A stretch of 64,000 nucleotides of DNA from the NCBI GenBank assembly GCA_020635875.1, contig JACJYY010000007.1:62001-126000 (forward strand). Reading direction: 5' to 3'. The position numbers and the translations under genes were made by a program. Every line of letters starts with the position of its first letter. Position 1 is the stretch's first letter. Positions 53,206-62,851 of the stretch are shown one piece after another. The DNA comes from Flavobacteriales bacterium. Lineage in GTDB: Bacteria > Bacteroidota > Bacteroidia > Flavobacteriales > Flavobacteriaceae. The notes under the pieces were generated by a model. The model saw only the letters and a program-made list of their open reading frames with translations. It made no database searches and was not told where the DNA came from.

Positions 53206-56200
53206 TTATTCGGCAGGTTGATTTTCTTCTAATTTAAACTCTTCATTTTCTTGGATCTGTTCCAATTGCTGTTGTGCCTTTTCAATTACATCTGGGTAAT
53301 TTTTAAAGTTGTCCAGTACGGTCTCCAATACATAAGTTGCCTGAAAAGTGTCTTTTAATTGATAAAAATTGTCCGCCATAATTAACAAACCTTTTGCTCC
53401 ATAGTATTTATACCCTGAAAATTCTTGTGCCAGTTGCTGCACTACACCATTGGACCTTTCGTATTTTCCTTCTTTATTTAAAAAATAAGCTTCGTAATAC
53501 AAGACTTCTGCCCCTAACTCTCCTGTTGCTACACCTTTCAGTTTGGCATAAGTTTTTTTAGCTTTTGCCTCATCTCCTGTTTTCATAGCAGAACGAGCCA
53601 CAATAATTTGACTATCATTTTTGGCTGCAATATCTGATTCCTCTAGTTGCATCACTTTTTCCGCATAAACTACGGACTGTGCATATAAGCCTTCTTTATA
53701 ATACGCCTTCATCAGATTGGAAACTGCAAAAACTACGTCTGACGGGATACTTGACTCCTTTTCCAAACGTTCTAATAATGGCATTGCTTCTTTAAAAGCT
53801 TCTTTTTCCAAATACACGCGAGACAACTTAGCCAAACACTCTACAGTATACTCATTGTTAACTACATTCAGCACATATTGATAATATGGAATGGACTCTT
53901 CCTTCTTACCTTCCGAATATAAGAGTTGTGCCTCATAATAGTTGGCTTGTAATGAGTGTAAGCCTTTTGGATATTTGGTTATATAATCTGCAAAGGCCTT
54001 AGTAGCAGCTTCAGTATTGTTTTGCAGATATTGTTTTTCGGCTGATTCATAGGTTAAATTATCCAGTTCTTCATTAGAGATTTCAATAAAGTCTAATTTT
54101 TTAACCCACGCCGCATATTCATCTACCCTACCTTGATCGATATATATAATTTTTGCCGTAGCGACTGCCTCAATAGACTCTGGAGTTGACGGAAATTCTT
54201 CGACTACTTTCTTGAGTTTTACCAATGCGTCTTCGCCTTTATCTGCATTATAGTAAATCAAAGCTTGCCTCAATAGTGCCTTTGATCGGAAAACACTCTT
54301 TGGATATTCTTCTACCAATTTTTGATAGGCTGATAAAGCCTTTTTGTTTTCATTTGACAAAGAATATGTATTGGCCAACTCAAAGACCGCATCATCATTG
54401 TAGGACGATTTAGGAAATAATTGAGCAAATTCGTTTAATCCTTTGATTTTTTCAGCCCGTTTATCAATATACCCATAGCACATCGCTTTTTGATAATGGG
54501 CATAATCCGCTGTTTTTTGCTTCATCTTAATCGCCATATTATAAGCATTGGCTGCCGTCCAATATTGCTTAGTCACGTAATAACAATCTCCTAATCTCAA
54601 ATAGGCGTCATTTAAACGCACTTTATCTATTGGTTCACTTCCTACATAAACGTTAAAGTTCTTAATCGCCAGTTCGTACTCTTTTAGCTTAAAATAAGCA
54701 TACGCAATACTGTAGTGTGCTTGTCTTAATTCGACGACATCCTTTTCTCCTTCGATCTCTATATACTGCTTATAACTAATTATTGCTTCTTTATACTCTC
54801 CTAAAAGATATTCAGCCTCAGCCTTTAAAAAATAGGATTTTAATACTAAATAAGCGTCTACAGGTTTACTCAGTGCTTTTTCAAAGTAAACGATGCTCTC
54901 TTGATACTTTTCGTCTGCAAACAAATCTTTTCCTAATAAGTAGGCCGCCTTTTGATATGCATTGGGTAAAGAAATACTCGGGTCTTCTTCTAGGATTCGC
55001 AACGCTTCTTTATAATCCTTAGACAACACGAACGAACTTACAATCAACTGATTAATCTCCTTTTTATTCGTTGTTTTAGGATACTTCTTCAAGAAATTAC
55101 GCAACACCGTAGGCACACTTTCGTACGGATTTCCTATATCATAACTTAACTTGGCGTAATTATAATAAGCATCCTCTTGAAGCTCAGGCTCAAAATTCAT
55201 CTCCGAAGCGCTTTTAAACGCATGAAATGCTTCTAATTTCTTATCTACTTTTAAATAACTTTCTCCCAAATGATAGTAGGCATTTTGTGCAATACCATTT
55301 TGTTCCAAAATAATTTTATTGAAAAAAGAAATCGCCTTTTCATATTGCCCTACTTTGTAGTACACATAGCCCATCTGATAATAATCAGTTGCATTCCAAT
55401 TAATAAAAGGCTGATCATACGCTTCTAAATAAGGAATACTCTCTTCATATTTTTTAAGATTAAAATAGCTTTCTCCAATAATCTTAGACAACTCCGCTTT
55501 TTCTTTTGCTTTGGTGTTTTCGATTTCCTTTAAACCATAGTTGATCGCAGATTCAAAATTCTTTAGGTTAAAATTGATATCTGCCAACAAATAGTTAACC
55601 TTGGTAGTATACCCCTCATCATTTTCTATTAGAGACAAGTACTGATTGGCTCTTTTGTACTCATCCTTAGTATAGGCCATATAACCCAAATAATATTTAG
55701 CTTGTACACCGTAGTCTTTAGTTTCTTCGACCTGCTTGAGATACTCCTCTGCCAAGTCTGTTTTATTAGCCACAAAATAAGAATACCCTTTAGAGAAATT
55801 ATATTTACTCTTAACAGCTGCACCTACCCTTGCATCATCCACTTTTTCGAACCATAATAATGCTTTACCATACCCCGTATTGTCAAAAAAATGAAAAGCT
55901 GCATCTAAACACACTTGATTTTTGTTCGCACTTTCTGGGTACACATCTAAATATTCCTGCAACTGCTGTTCTGCACTGGATTGATTTAAACGAACCGCAC
56001 AACTAACTTCATAGTACGCACAATTGGCTTTTATTTCTTTGGAAACATTCGTTTTGGACAATGCCGTAAATTTCTTTTGTGCCGACAAATATTGATTTTG
56101 ATTGTATAGTTCAAGTGCTTGATTATACGGAGCAAGATCTTTGGTATGTTGAATAGATTGTTGGGCGGTTAGGGAATTAGTAAGTAGATAGACAAACAAA

Positions 56201-56223
56201 AAAAGCCACAGCGATTTTTTCAT
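53206..56223 (-). CDS. Large periplasmic TPR-repeat protein
   Basis: 1005 aa from ATG at 56223 (MKKSLWLFLFVYLL), which starts a clean signal peptide. A longer frame to 56280 would begin upstream of a -7 box at 56247-56254. Almost the whole chain is TPR-type helices (YYQMGYVYYKVGQYEKAISF, AYLRLGDCYYVTKQYWTAANA), perhaps 20 or more repeats, ending with an acidic EENQPAE tail. It is the first gene of a pair with the outer-membrane barrel, and likely scaffolds an envelope complex. Homologs in the phylum are mostly uncharacterised. Confidence 0.85.
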   Translation of the reverse strand: MKKSLWLFLFVYLLTNSLTAQQSIQHTKDLAPYNQALELYNQNQYLSAQKKFTALSKTNVSKEIKANCAYYEVSCAVRLNQSSAEQQLQEYLDVYPESANKNQVCLDAAFHFFDNTGYGKALLWFEKVDDARVGAAVKSKYNFSKGYSYFVANKTDLAEEYLKQVEETKDYGVQAKYYLGYMAYTKDEYKRANQYLSLIENDEGYTTKVNYLLADINFNLKNFESAINYGLKEIENTKAKEKAELSKIIGESYFNLKKYEESIPYLEAYDQPFINWNATDYYQMGYVYYKVGQYEKAISFFNKIILEQNGIAQNAYYHLGESYLKVDKKLEAFHAFKSASEMNFEPELQEDAYYNYAKLSYDIGNPYESVPTVLRNFLKKYPKTTNKKEINQLIVSSFVLSKDYKEALRILEEDPSISLPNAYQKAAYLLGKDLFADEKYQESIVYFEKALSKPVDAYLVLKSYFLKAEAEYLLGEYKEAIISYKQYIEIEGEKDVVELRQAHYSIAYAYFKLKEYELAIKNFNVYVGSEPIDKVRLNDAYLRLGDCYYVTKQYWTAANAYNMAIKMKQKTADYAHYQKAMCYGYIDKRAEKIKGLNEFAQLFPKSSYNDDAVFELANTYSLSNENKKALSAYQKLVEEYPKSVFRSKALLRQALIYYNADKGEDALVKLKKVVEEFPSTPESIEAVATAKIIYIDQGRVDEYAAWVKKLDFIEISNEELDNLTYESAEKQYLQNNTEAATKAFADYITKYPKGLHSLQANYYEAQLLYSEGKKEESIPYYQYVLNVVNNEYTVECLAKLSRVYLEKEAFKEAMPLLERLEKESSIPSDVVFAVSNLMKAYYKEGLYAQSVVYAEKVMQLEESDIAAKNDSQIIVARSAMKTGDEAKAKKTYAKLKGVATGELGAEVLYYEAYFLNKEGKYERSNGVVQQLAQEFSGYKYYGAKGLLIMADNFYQLKDTFQATYVLETVLDNFKNYPDVIEKAQQQLEQIQENEEFKLEENQPAE

Positions 56224-56246
56224 ATTCAATTCTGTTTTAATTGCCA

Positions 56247-56254
56247 CAAATATA
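56247..56254 (-). promoter_or_regulatory. -7 element (TATATTTG) of the TPR-barrel operon
   Basis: TATATTTG on the minus strand, 23 bases before the ATG at 56223. It supports that start over the one at 56280. No standard -33 box. Confidence 0.5.
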
Positions 56255-56368
56255 GAGGATTGAAGACAAATTTTGGGCATGCATTTAAAGGATATAACTA
56301 AATTTTTATTAACTTTTTTAAAACCACTTTTTTTCTTAGTACATTTACCGTTTGATAAATCAATTTTT

Positions 56369-57052
56369 ATGTCACAGATTATTCTTCAACTCAACGGGAT
56401 CAGTATTTACCACGGTAAAAATTTAATTCTCTCTGACATTGATCTTAGTATCGAACCTGGAGAATTTGTTTATCTTATCGGAAAAACTGGATCTGGAAAA
56501 AGTAGCTTTATCAAAACCATTTATGCGGATTTACCTTTAATCAGTGGAACAGGAACAGTTGTTGATTTTGAATTAAAGGATTTAAAAGAAAGTCAAATCC
56601 CTTTTTTGAGACGTAAAATCGGTATCGTGTTTCAAGATTTCCAACTTTTACCAGACCGAAGTGTTCATGACAACTTGCTTTTTGTACTTAAAGCAACCGG
56701 ATGGAAAGAAAAAGCCAGAATGAAAGACAAAATTGATTCTGTGCTAGACAAAACAGGAATGAGAACTAAGGCCTTTAAAATGCCACACCAATTATCAGGA
56801 GGAGAACAACAAAGAGTTTCTATAGCCCGCGCCTTATTAAATGACCCTGAGTTGATCATTGCCGATGAACCTACTGGTAATCTAGACCCACAGACGAGAC
56901 TTGAAATCATGGAACTATTACAAGAAATCAACAAACGTGGACGTACGGTGATTATGGCTACCCATGATTATGGACTAATTCAACGTTTCCCTGGTCGTAC
57001 GTTGAAAGTAGAAAACAACTCTATATTTGAAGTGGTTCAAAAAAGAGCCTAA
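56369..57052 (+). CDS. ftsE: FtsE-like ABC transporter ATPase
   Basis: 227 aa from ATG at 56369 (MSQIILQLNGISIYHG). A longer frame from 56273 adds 32 unrelated residues overlapping the opposite promoter. Walker A is GKTGSGKS, the signature HQLSGGEQQRVS, Walker B LIIADEPTGNLD, and the H-loop MATHDYG. It resembles FtsE, the ATPase that with FtsX controls wall hydrolases at division. No ftsX is adjacent, and in Bacteroidota ftsX is often elsewhere. Its stop overlaps the ATG of a glycosyltransferase gene by one base, tying it to the glycan cluster. A LolD-type role is the alternative. Confidence 0.8.
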   Translation: MSQIILQLNGISIYHGKNLILSDIDLSIEPGEFVYLIGKTGSGKSSFIKTIYADLPLISGTGTVVDFELKDLKESQIPFLRRKIGIVFQDFQLLPDRSVHDNLLFVLKATGWKEKARMKDKIDSVLDKTGMRTKAFKMPHQLSGGEQQRVSIARALLNDPELIIADEPTGNLDPQTRLEIMELLQEINKRGRTVIMATHDYGLIQRFPGRTLKVENNSIFEVVQKRA

Positions 57053-57948
57053 TGTTATCGGTTCTCATCCCCGTATATAACTATGATTGCACTGAATTAG
57101 TTCAAACTATTGCTAGGCAGTCTCATGATTATGGCATAGACTACGAAATCATTTGTCGCGATGATTTTTTAGAAAACGACGCAACAACCATTTCTAATCA
57201 AAAAATCAATTCCCTACCCTATTGCTCTTATCAAGTTAATACAGAACAATTAGGTCGGGCCAAAAACAGAAATTATTTGGCCAGTATAGCCAAATACGAT
57301 TGGATTCTTTTTATTGATTGTGACATGTTACCCGTCCATTCAACTTTCATAAAAAACTACATTGAAGCCTTAAAAAAAGGGAAATTTTGTGCGTTTTATG
57401 GAGGCGTTGCCTACCAAAAAAAACAGCTTAACGATGGCAATGCGTTGCGCTATTATTATGGCATAGAACGGGAAGCCATTGCATTAGAAACAAGAACAAA
57501 AAGACCATACAAAAACAGTTTAACTTCTAATTTTTTAATTCAAAAAAGACAGTTTGCTTTCATAAAATACAATGAATCTATTTCTGGTTATGGGTACGAA
57601 GATTTAGTTTTAATCCACAATTTAAAAAAGAAAAACATCAAAATTGAACAGCTTGACAACCCCAGCTATCACATGCAATTAGAGACATCAGCGCTTTTCT
57701 TAGAAAAATGTCAGCAAGCCATGGAAAACCTCAAACGAATTGAAGATTTAGGATTAATTACTCACAACCATACTCGAATTCAGATGGCCTATCAAGCCCT
57801 TGACCATTTCTACATGATAAAACTATTTGTTTTTACCACTCGATTATTTCGTAAACCAATACAACGCAACCTGTTATCACTTCAACCGAATATCAAATTT
57901 TTAGATATCTTTAAGCTCAGTTATTTCTGTCAACTAAAACTAAAGTAA
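57052..57948 (+). CDS. Glycosyltransferase family 2 protein
   Basis: 298 aa. GT-A fold: LSVLIPVYNYD at the N-terminus, the metal-binding DCD in ILFIDCDMLPVH, and a GYGYEDLVLIHNL block near residue 180 that matches the ExDL acceptor-side motif. It transfers a sugar from a nucleotide donor to a surface glycan. It overlaps the FtsE-like gene by 1 base at its start and the next glycosyltransferase by 1 base at its end, so the three are translationally coupled. Confidence 0.88.
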   Translation: MLSVLIPVYNYDCTELVQTIARQSHDYGIDYEIICRDDFLENDATTISNQKINSLPYCSYQVNTEQLGRAKNRNYLASIAKYDWILFIDCDMLPVHSTFIKNYIEALKKGKFCAFYGGVAYQKKQLNDGNALRYYYGIEREAIALETRTKRPYKNSLTSNFLIQKRQFAFIKYNESISGYGYEDLVLIHNLKKKNIKIEQLDNPSYHMQLETSALFLEKCQQAMENLKRIEDLGLITHNHTRIQMAYQALDHFYMIKLFVFTTRLFRKPIQRNLLSLQPNIKFLDIFKLSYFCQLKLK

Positions 57949-58889
57949 TGCCTCTTTTTTCTGTTGTAATCCCACTTTATAACAAACAAGATTACATCAC
58001 AAATGCAGTCAAAAGTGTACTCCGTCAAACTGTAACGGATATTGAGATAATCATCGTGAATGATGCCTCTACGGATAACAGCCTATCCAGAATTGAACAA
58101 CTTACAGATTCTCGGATACAAATCATCCATCATACCAAAAATAAAGGTTTATCTGCCGCAAGAAATACAGGAATAAAAAAAGCCACTTCTGATTTCATTG
58201 CCTTTTTGGATGCCGATGACACTTGGGAAAATTCCTTTTTATTCACTATTCAAAAACTGATTTCAAAATACCCACAGGCAGGAATATTTGGCACCAATTA
58301 TCAGGAACAATATCCCAATGGCCACCAACAAGAACCCCAAAAAAATATTCCAACAAATTTTAAAGATGGTATCATCTCCAATTTTTTTGAGTCTAATTTA
58401 CACCAACCTATATACAACTATTCATCGGTGTGTTTTCGTGCAACGGTTTTTGAACAAGTGGGCTATTTTGACGAAAGTATAAACTATGCTGAAGACATTG
58501 ATTTTAACATAAGAGTGAATTTAAAATTCGAATTGGCTTATTCTCAAAAGCCTTTATCTGTATTCTTTACCAACACGCAAAACCAAATAACAAATACAGC
58601 CCTAGGCAATAAGACAATACCCGATTTTAACAAGTACCAACAGACCAATTCAGACAACCTTAGCCTTATTAAATATTTGGATTTTCAAAGGTATATTTTG
58701 GCCAAACATTACAAAACAGAAGGCAACAAACTGTTTTTCGAGAAAAAAATAGCTGAAATAAATTTGGCAAACCTAAACAGAAAACAACGTTTTTTGCTGT
58801 TAGCACCAAGATGGCTCACTATCTTGGTTCAAAGATTAAAAGCCTTACTTCTAAAATCTTTAGGTATAAAACTATCTACTTACAGTTGA
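57948..58889 (+). CDS. Glycosyltransferase family 2 protein
   Basis: 313 aa. GT-A fold with FSVVIPLYNKQDYI, IIIVNDASTDNS, GLSAARNTGIKKA and the metal site FLDADDTW. It ends in a basic, hydrophobic C-terminus (LTILVQRLKALLLKSLG) that may touch the inner membrane. It shares one base with the upstream gene. Its 3' end overlaps the convergent fdtA gene by 10 bp. Confidence 0.9.
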   Translation: MPLFSVVIPLYNKQDYITNAVKSVLRQTVTDIEIIIVNDASTDNSLSRIEQLTDSRIQIIHHTKNKGLSAARNTGIKKATSDFIAFLDADDTWENSFLFTIQKLISKYPQAGIFGTNYQEQYPNGHQQEPQKNIPTNFKDGIISNFFESNLHQPIYNYSSVCFRATVFEQVGYFDESINYAEDIDFNIRVNLKFELAYSQKPLSVFFTNTQNQITNTALGNKTIPDFNKYQQTNSDNLSLIKYLDFQRYILAKHYKTEGNKLFFEKKIAEINLANLNRKQRFLLLAPRWLTILVQRLKALLLKSLGIKLSTYS

Positions 58890-59278
58890 GCCAATTCTTT
58901 GATAAATTCTTTGTAATCTCTAATATAATCGCTCTCGTCATATTCTTGAGAGGCAATCACTAGACAAACGGCACCCGAGGAAAAGTTTTCTAATTCGCGC
59001 CATGTGTAGTTTTTTATCAACAGACCCCGATCTGGCTTATTTAAAGTAACTACCTTTTTTTCGATACCGTTTTTCAGGATGACATCAAAACTTCCAGAAA
59101 TAGCAATCAACACCTGATTTAAGGTTTTGTGAGCATGCCCCCCTCTAGTCGAGCTACTAGGCACATCATACAAGTAGTACACTCTTTTGATTGTAAACGG
59201 AATCCCTCCATTTTCAATTACGGCCAGGTTTCCCTTTCTATTTTCAACTTTTGGAAACTCTATTATCTCAATATCCAT
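58880..59278 (-). CDS. fdtA: FdtA/WxcM-type sugar 3,4-ketoisomerase
   Basis: 132 aa, a single cupin. Motifs RGGHAHKTLNQVLIAISGS and LINK-type IKNYTWRELENFSSGAVCLVI, plus the final YDESDYIRDYKEF, match the FdtA/QdtA/WxcM family. It converts dTDP-4-keto-6-deoxyglucose to a 3-keto-sugar for making a 3-amino-3,6-dideoxyhexose such as Fuc3N or Qui3N. The aminotransferase and acetyltransferase expected in that pathway are not in the window. It directly abuts the upstream glycosyltransferase gene (stop and ATG adjacent). The isomer made, Fuc or Qui type, is undecided. Confidence 0.88.
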   Translation of the reverse strand: MDIEIIEFPKVENRKGNLAVIENGGIPFTIKRVYYLYDVPSSSTRGGHAHKTLNQVLIAISGSFDVILKNGIEKKVVTLNKPDRGLLIKNYTWRELENFSSGAVCLVIASQEYDESDYIRDYKEFIKELAQL

Positions 59279-60382
59279 CTATTTTTCTTTCCTCTTAATT
59301 CGCACTAAATCTAGCCATTGTTGACCAATTGTACAAACAAAAAATTGCGCTACACTTTTTCGGGCATTGGATTTACAATGCGCATAGAGTGCATCATCAT
59401 CATAAAACCGCTCCATAGCTTCTCGTAAGGCATTAAAATCTTGATCTTGCACAAGCAAACCGTTGGTTTCATGTTGAATTATCTCCCTTGGCCCTGAATG
59501 ACAATCAAAAGAAATTACAGGGGTTCCTGTTGCTAAAGACTCTACCAAGACATTACCAAAACCTTCATACTCACTACAAAGCACCAAAAACTTGGCATTT
59601 TTCATATAAACATAAGGATTGGTCTGAAACCCTTCAAAAACAACATTTTCGTTGATTCCAAGATCTTCAGCCAACTTTTTATATGTTTTTTGCAGTTTTC
59701 CTTCTCCCAAAATCACCAATTTAACTCCACCGTCCTTGAGATGAGATACTGCAAAAGTTTCTAGCAATTTATCCAACTGCTTTACCTTATCCATCCTGCC
59801 CACAAACAAGATATAATCACTATAATAGGGTGCTTTGCCATTGGCATATACATCTAACACTTCCGAATTAATAGGATTAAAAATTCTTTTGGTGGTATTC
59901 CAACCGTATTGCTCTTTTATCTTGTCTTTAATCCCATCAGACACTGCGATTACTCTCTTCCCTCTGCTGTACAATACATTAGCTAACCACTTCTGCTCTG
60001 GGAAATAGAGATTACTATTAAAACTATGTACTAAAAAAAAAGTTCTTCTGTTGTAAATGAAACGGTTGATAAAAAACTCTTGAAACCATGAGTGTTTTAC
60101 CCGCGAATCAATGATGGCATGAAAACGATGTTTATGTACGTAATCATAAAACGCCATAAAACGATTTATTTTTTTAGTGACAAGATTGACACCATCTACC
60201 TCGCCTAGATTAAGCAACCTACCAGAAAAAGCATAGTTGATACGACTGATAAATATCACATGATGAACCTCAATATCCTGAGCGGTAAAGAAATCTGATA
60301 AAATAGCCTGTACACGTTCTGCCCCGCCTCCCGACAAACACTCCCCCACCAGGCATATTTTCATCTTTTTTCTTTTAGACAT
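59279..60382 (-). CDS. Glycosyltransferase family 4 protein
   Basis: 367 aa. GT-B fold: N-terminal CLSGGGAERVQAIL, C-terminal ILFVGRMDKVKQLDKLLE, EGFGNVLVESLATGTPVISFDCHSGPREII with the conserved EGFxxxxxE motif. The GGGAERV opening is typical of enzymes adding GalNAc or galactose to lipid-linked glycans. It starts at ATG 60382. A -7 box (TATATTTG) lies at 60408-60415. It abuts fdtA downstream. Confidence 0.92.
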   Translation of the reverse strand: MSKRKKMKICLVGECLSGGGAERVQAILSDFFTAQDIEVHHVIFISRINYAFSGRLLNLGEVDGVNLVTKKINRFMAFYDYVHKHRFHAIIDSRVKHSWFQEFFINRFIYNRRTFFLVHSFNSNLYFPEQKWLANVLYSRGKRVIAVSDGIKDKIKEQYGWNTTKRIFNPINSEVLDVYANGKAPYYSDYILFVGRMDKVKQLDKLLETFAVSHLKDGGVKLVILGEGKLQKTYKKLAEDLGINENVVFEGFQTNPYVYMKNAKFLVLCSEYEGFGNVLVESLATGTPVISFDCHSGPREIIQHETNGLLVQDQDFNALREAMERFYDDDALYAHCKSNARKSVAQFFVCTIGQQWLDLVRIKRKEK

Positions 60383-60407
60383 CGAGCAAAAAAAGTTTCT
60401 TTGCTAA

Positions 60408-60415
60408 CAAATATA
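60408..60415 (-). promoter_or_regulatory. -7 element (TATATTTG) of the GT4-fdtA operon
   Basis: TATATTTG on the minus strand, 25 bases before ATG at 60382. No standard -33 box. Confidence 0.5.
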
Positions 60416-60425
60416 AATATTCTAC

Positions 60426-61559
60426 ATGAAAATATTACTCGTTGGAGAATACAGTAACTTTCATAATTCTTTAAAGAAGGGATTACAGCAACTGGGGCAT
60501 GAAGTTATCTTATGTAGTGATGTTGATTTTAAAGGCTACCCCAATGATATTACGGTATATGCCCGTTTTTTTAAGGACATTTATATTTTAAATCTTTTTC
60601 GTCAAATCCTATTCAGGGTCCTAAAGGTTGACCTAGCGCAAATTGAAATCGCCTGCCGTTTCTACTTTCAAAGAAAAAAAATGACAGGTTATGACGTAGT
60701 ACAATTGGTCAATGAACAACCGCTACAATCTACTCCTTTTTTTGAAAAAAAAATAATTTCATTTTTACGGAAACACAACAAAAAAATGTTTTTGGTATCC
60801 TGTGGAGACGATTATCCGAGTGTCAATTTTATGAAAAGCGGAGGTTTTAGATACTCTGTTTTAACACCTTGCATCGAAGATCCTACCCGAACCCATTGTC
60901 AATACACCATGCGCTTTTTGAAACCCCAATTTAAAGTCTTGCATGAGTATGTGTATTCCGTAATTGATGGCGTGATTGCAGGCGATTTAGACTATGCTAT
61001 TCCCTTACTCAAACATCCTCAATATAAAGGTTTAATTCCCTATCCTATTGATGTAGAACAACTGCATACCCTACCAATACCTATTAAAGATAAAATTGTA
61101 ATCTTTCATGGCATTAATCAGGTAAATTATTACAAAAAGGGAAATGACTATTTTGAAAAAGCATTAGTGGTTATTCAGTCCAATTTCAGTGATATGATAG
61201 AAGTGATTACCACTACCAGTATTCCTTACGAAGAATACATTGTCTACTTTGATAGAGCTCATATTATTTTGGATCAAACCTTCACATATGATCAGGGGTA
61301 TAATGCTTTAGAGGCTATGGCGAAAGGAAAAGTAGTATTTACGGGAGCCGAAAAAGAATTTTACAACTACTACAACCTTGAGCAAACCGTTGCCATTAAT
61401 GCCTTACCGAATGTGGAGGCTATTATTCAGGAACTCATCCATTTGATAGAAAATCCTGAAAAAATAACAGAAATAGGCAATAACGCTATTGAATTTGTTA
61501 AACAACATCATGCGTTAACAAAATCGGCTCAAAAATATCTAGACACTTGGGGTGTTTGA
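60426..61559 (+). CDS. Glycosyltransferase, GT-B fold, family uncertain
   Basis: 377 aa. The N-terminus MKILLVGEYSNFHNSLKKGL continues with GHEVILCSDVD, a Rossmann half. The C-terminal half has ITTTSIPYEEYIVYFDRAHIILDQ, then QGYNALEAMAKGKVVFTGAEKE, as in GT4-like enzymes where the EAMAxG motif binds the donor nucleotide. It diverges from the GT4 gene on its left and overlaps the convergent flippase gene by 21 bp. Sugar specificity is unknown. Confidence 0.8.
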   Translation: MKILLVGEYSNFHNSLKKGLQQLGHEVILCSDVDFKGYPNDITVYARFFKDIYILNLFRQILFRVLKVDLAQIEIACRFYFQRKKMTGYDVVQLVNEQPLQSTPFFEKKIISFLRKHNKKMFLVSCGDDYPSVNFMKSGGFRYSVLTPCIEDPTRTHCQYTMRFLKPQFKVLHEYVYSVIDGVIAGDLDYAIPLLKHPQYKGLIPYPIDVEQLHTLPIPIKDKIVIFHGINQVNYYKKGNDYFEKALVVIQSNFSDMIEVITTTSIPYEEYIVYFDRAHIILDQTFTYDQGYNALEAMAKGKVVFTGAEKEFYNYYNLEQTVAINALPNVEAIIQELIHLIENPEKITEIGNNAIEFVKQHHALTKSAQKYLDTWGV

Positions 61560-62840
61560 TTGCTCGTAAAACAATACTTTCCTAAAAATAAAAATAAGAA
61601 TACTCCAATACACGCTATAGGTAATAGCGTGTGCCATTACCACACCTTTGACACCATGCAAATTAATTAGAAGGTAACTAGACAACAACATCACAGATAA
61701 CGAAATCAATTCTGTAACTACAAATTGTTTGGTCATTTTTTTGGCTAAAAATTGATACCCTAATATCATCGAACCAGCTTTACAAAAATCCCCAATCAAT
61801 TGGAAAGCAAATAGCTCTGTAACGGGAACAAAATCTTGGGTAAACAACACATGCACAATTTGAGAACGCAGTATATATACCAAAAATAAAACTACGCCAA
61901 AACCAACAATAATCCACTTATAGTAACTTTTAATGATAACATTTGTACCTCTAACCGTCCTAAACGTGGCCATTTTGGGGTAATAATAAATCCCTGCCAA
62001 GGTAGACACAAACATAAGGGTATAGGTAGATATTCTTGTCATAGCCTCCCAATAACCAGCCTGATTAGCCCCTAAAGTATCTATTAAATGATTTCTAATA
62101 CCTAAATACACTATAGGCGAGAGTACTGCCGAAACGGCAAACATCAACGAGTATGGAGCTAATTGTCTAATGACAGAAAAATCGTAAAATTGAAGCGAAA
62201 TATAATTTCTCCATTCCAGCAACCTACCTACAAAATAAAGGGTAATCCAAAACAACATTGCAGGTGCCAATACTACACTAATCATAGCACCTACAGTAGC
62301 ATATTTAACAATCAAGATAAGTGATAAAATCAATGAAATGACATTACCGATTATTGTTACCGTAATGACTTTCCTGAATTGGTGAAACCCATTAATAACC
62401 GCTAACAGTACAGCCGATAAAATATACCAAGGCATAGCCAATCCCATAAATATGACTACACCTTGATAGGCATCACTATCACCAAAGACGTATCCCGCAA
62501 TTTGATTCGAAAAAAGCAATGTAATCCCTGTTACTATCAGAATAACCCCTAGCAAAGTAAACAGTATTGAACTAAGCACTTTTGCCAATTGTTTTTCATT
62601 GTTTTGATATTCGGAGAGGTATTTTATAATTCCGTTTTGAAAGCCTAAAGTCCCAATTGATTCGGTCAATAATAATAAATTTCGAAGGTTCCCTAACAAC
62701 CCCATACCAGCAGGCCCCGCGTAAATAGCTATTAGCTTAGAATTTACTAAACCTACAACTACTCGAATCATAATCCCTATAGAATTATAAGACGATACTT
62801 TGAAAAGCTGATTTTTGAAAAGGGAAGTAAACTTAGACAA
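61539..62840 (-). CDS. wzx: Wzx-type polysaccharide flippase
   Basis: 433 aa with about 12 membrane spans and few long loops, MATE/MOP superfamily. The N-terminus SSYNSIGIMIRVVVGLVNSKLIAIYAGP is typical of O-antigen translocases. It would flip a lipid-linked oligosaccharide across the inner membrane. It follows the FemAB-like gene by 11 bp. No wzy polymerase is visible in the window. Confidence 0.88.
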   Translation of the reverse strand: MSKFTSLFKNQLFKVSSYNSIGIMIRVVVGLVNSKLIAIYAGPAGMGLLGNLRNLLLLTESIGTLGFQNGIIKYLSEYQNNEKQLAKVLSSILFTLLGVILIVTGITLLFSNQIAGYVFGDSDAYQGVVIFMGLAMPWYILSAVLLAVINGFHQFRKVITVTIIGNVISLILSLILIVKYATVGAMISVVLAPAMLFWITLYFVGRLLEWRNYISLQFYDFSVIRQLAPYSLMFAVSAVLSPIVYLGIRNHLIDTLGANQAGYWEAMTRISTYTLMFVSTLAGIYYYPKMATFRTVRGTNVIIKSYYKWIIVGFGVVLFLVYILRSQIVHVLFTQDFVPVTELFAFQLIGDFCKAGSMILGYQFLAKKMTKQFVVTELISLSVMLLSSYLLINLHGVKGVVMAHAITYSVYWSILIFIFRKVLFYEQSNTPSV

Positions 62841-62851
62841 GACTGATTCAA

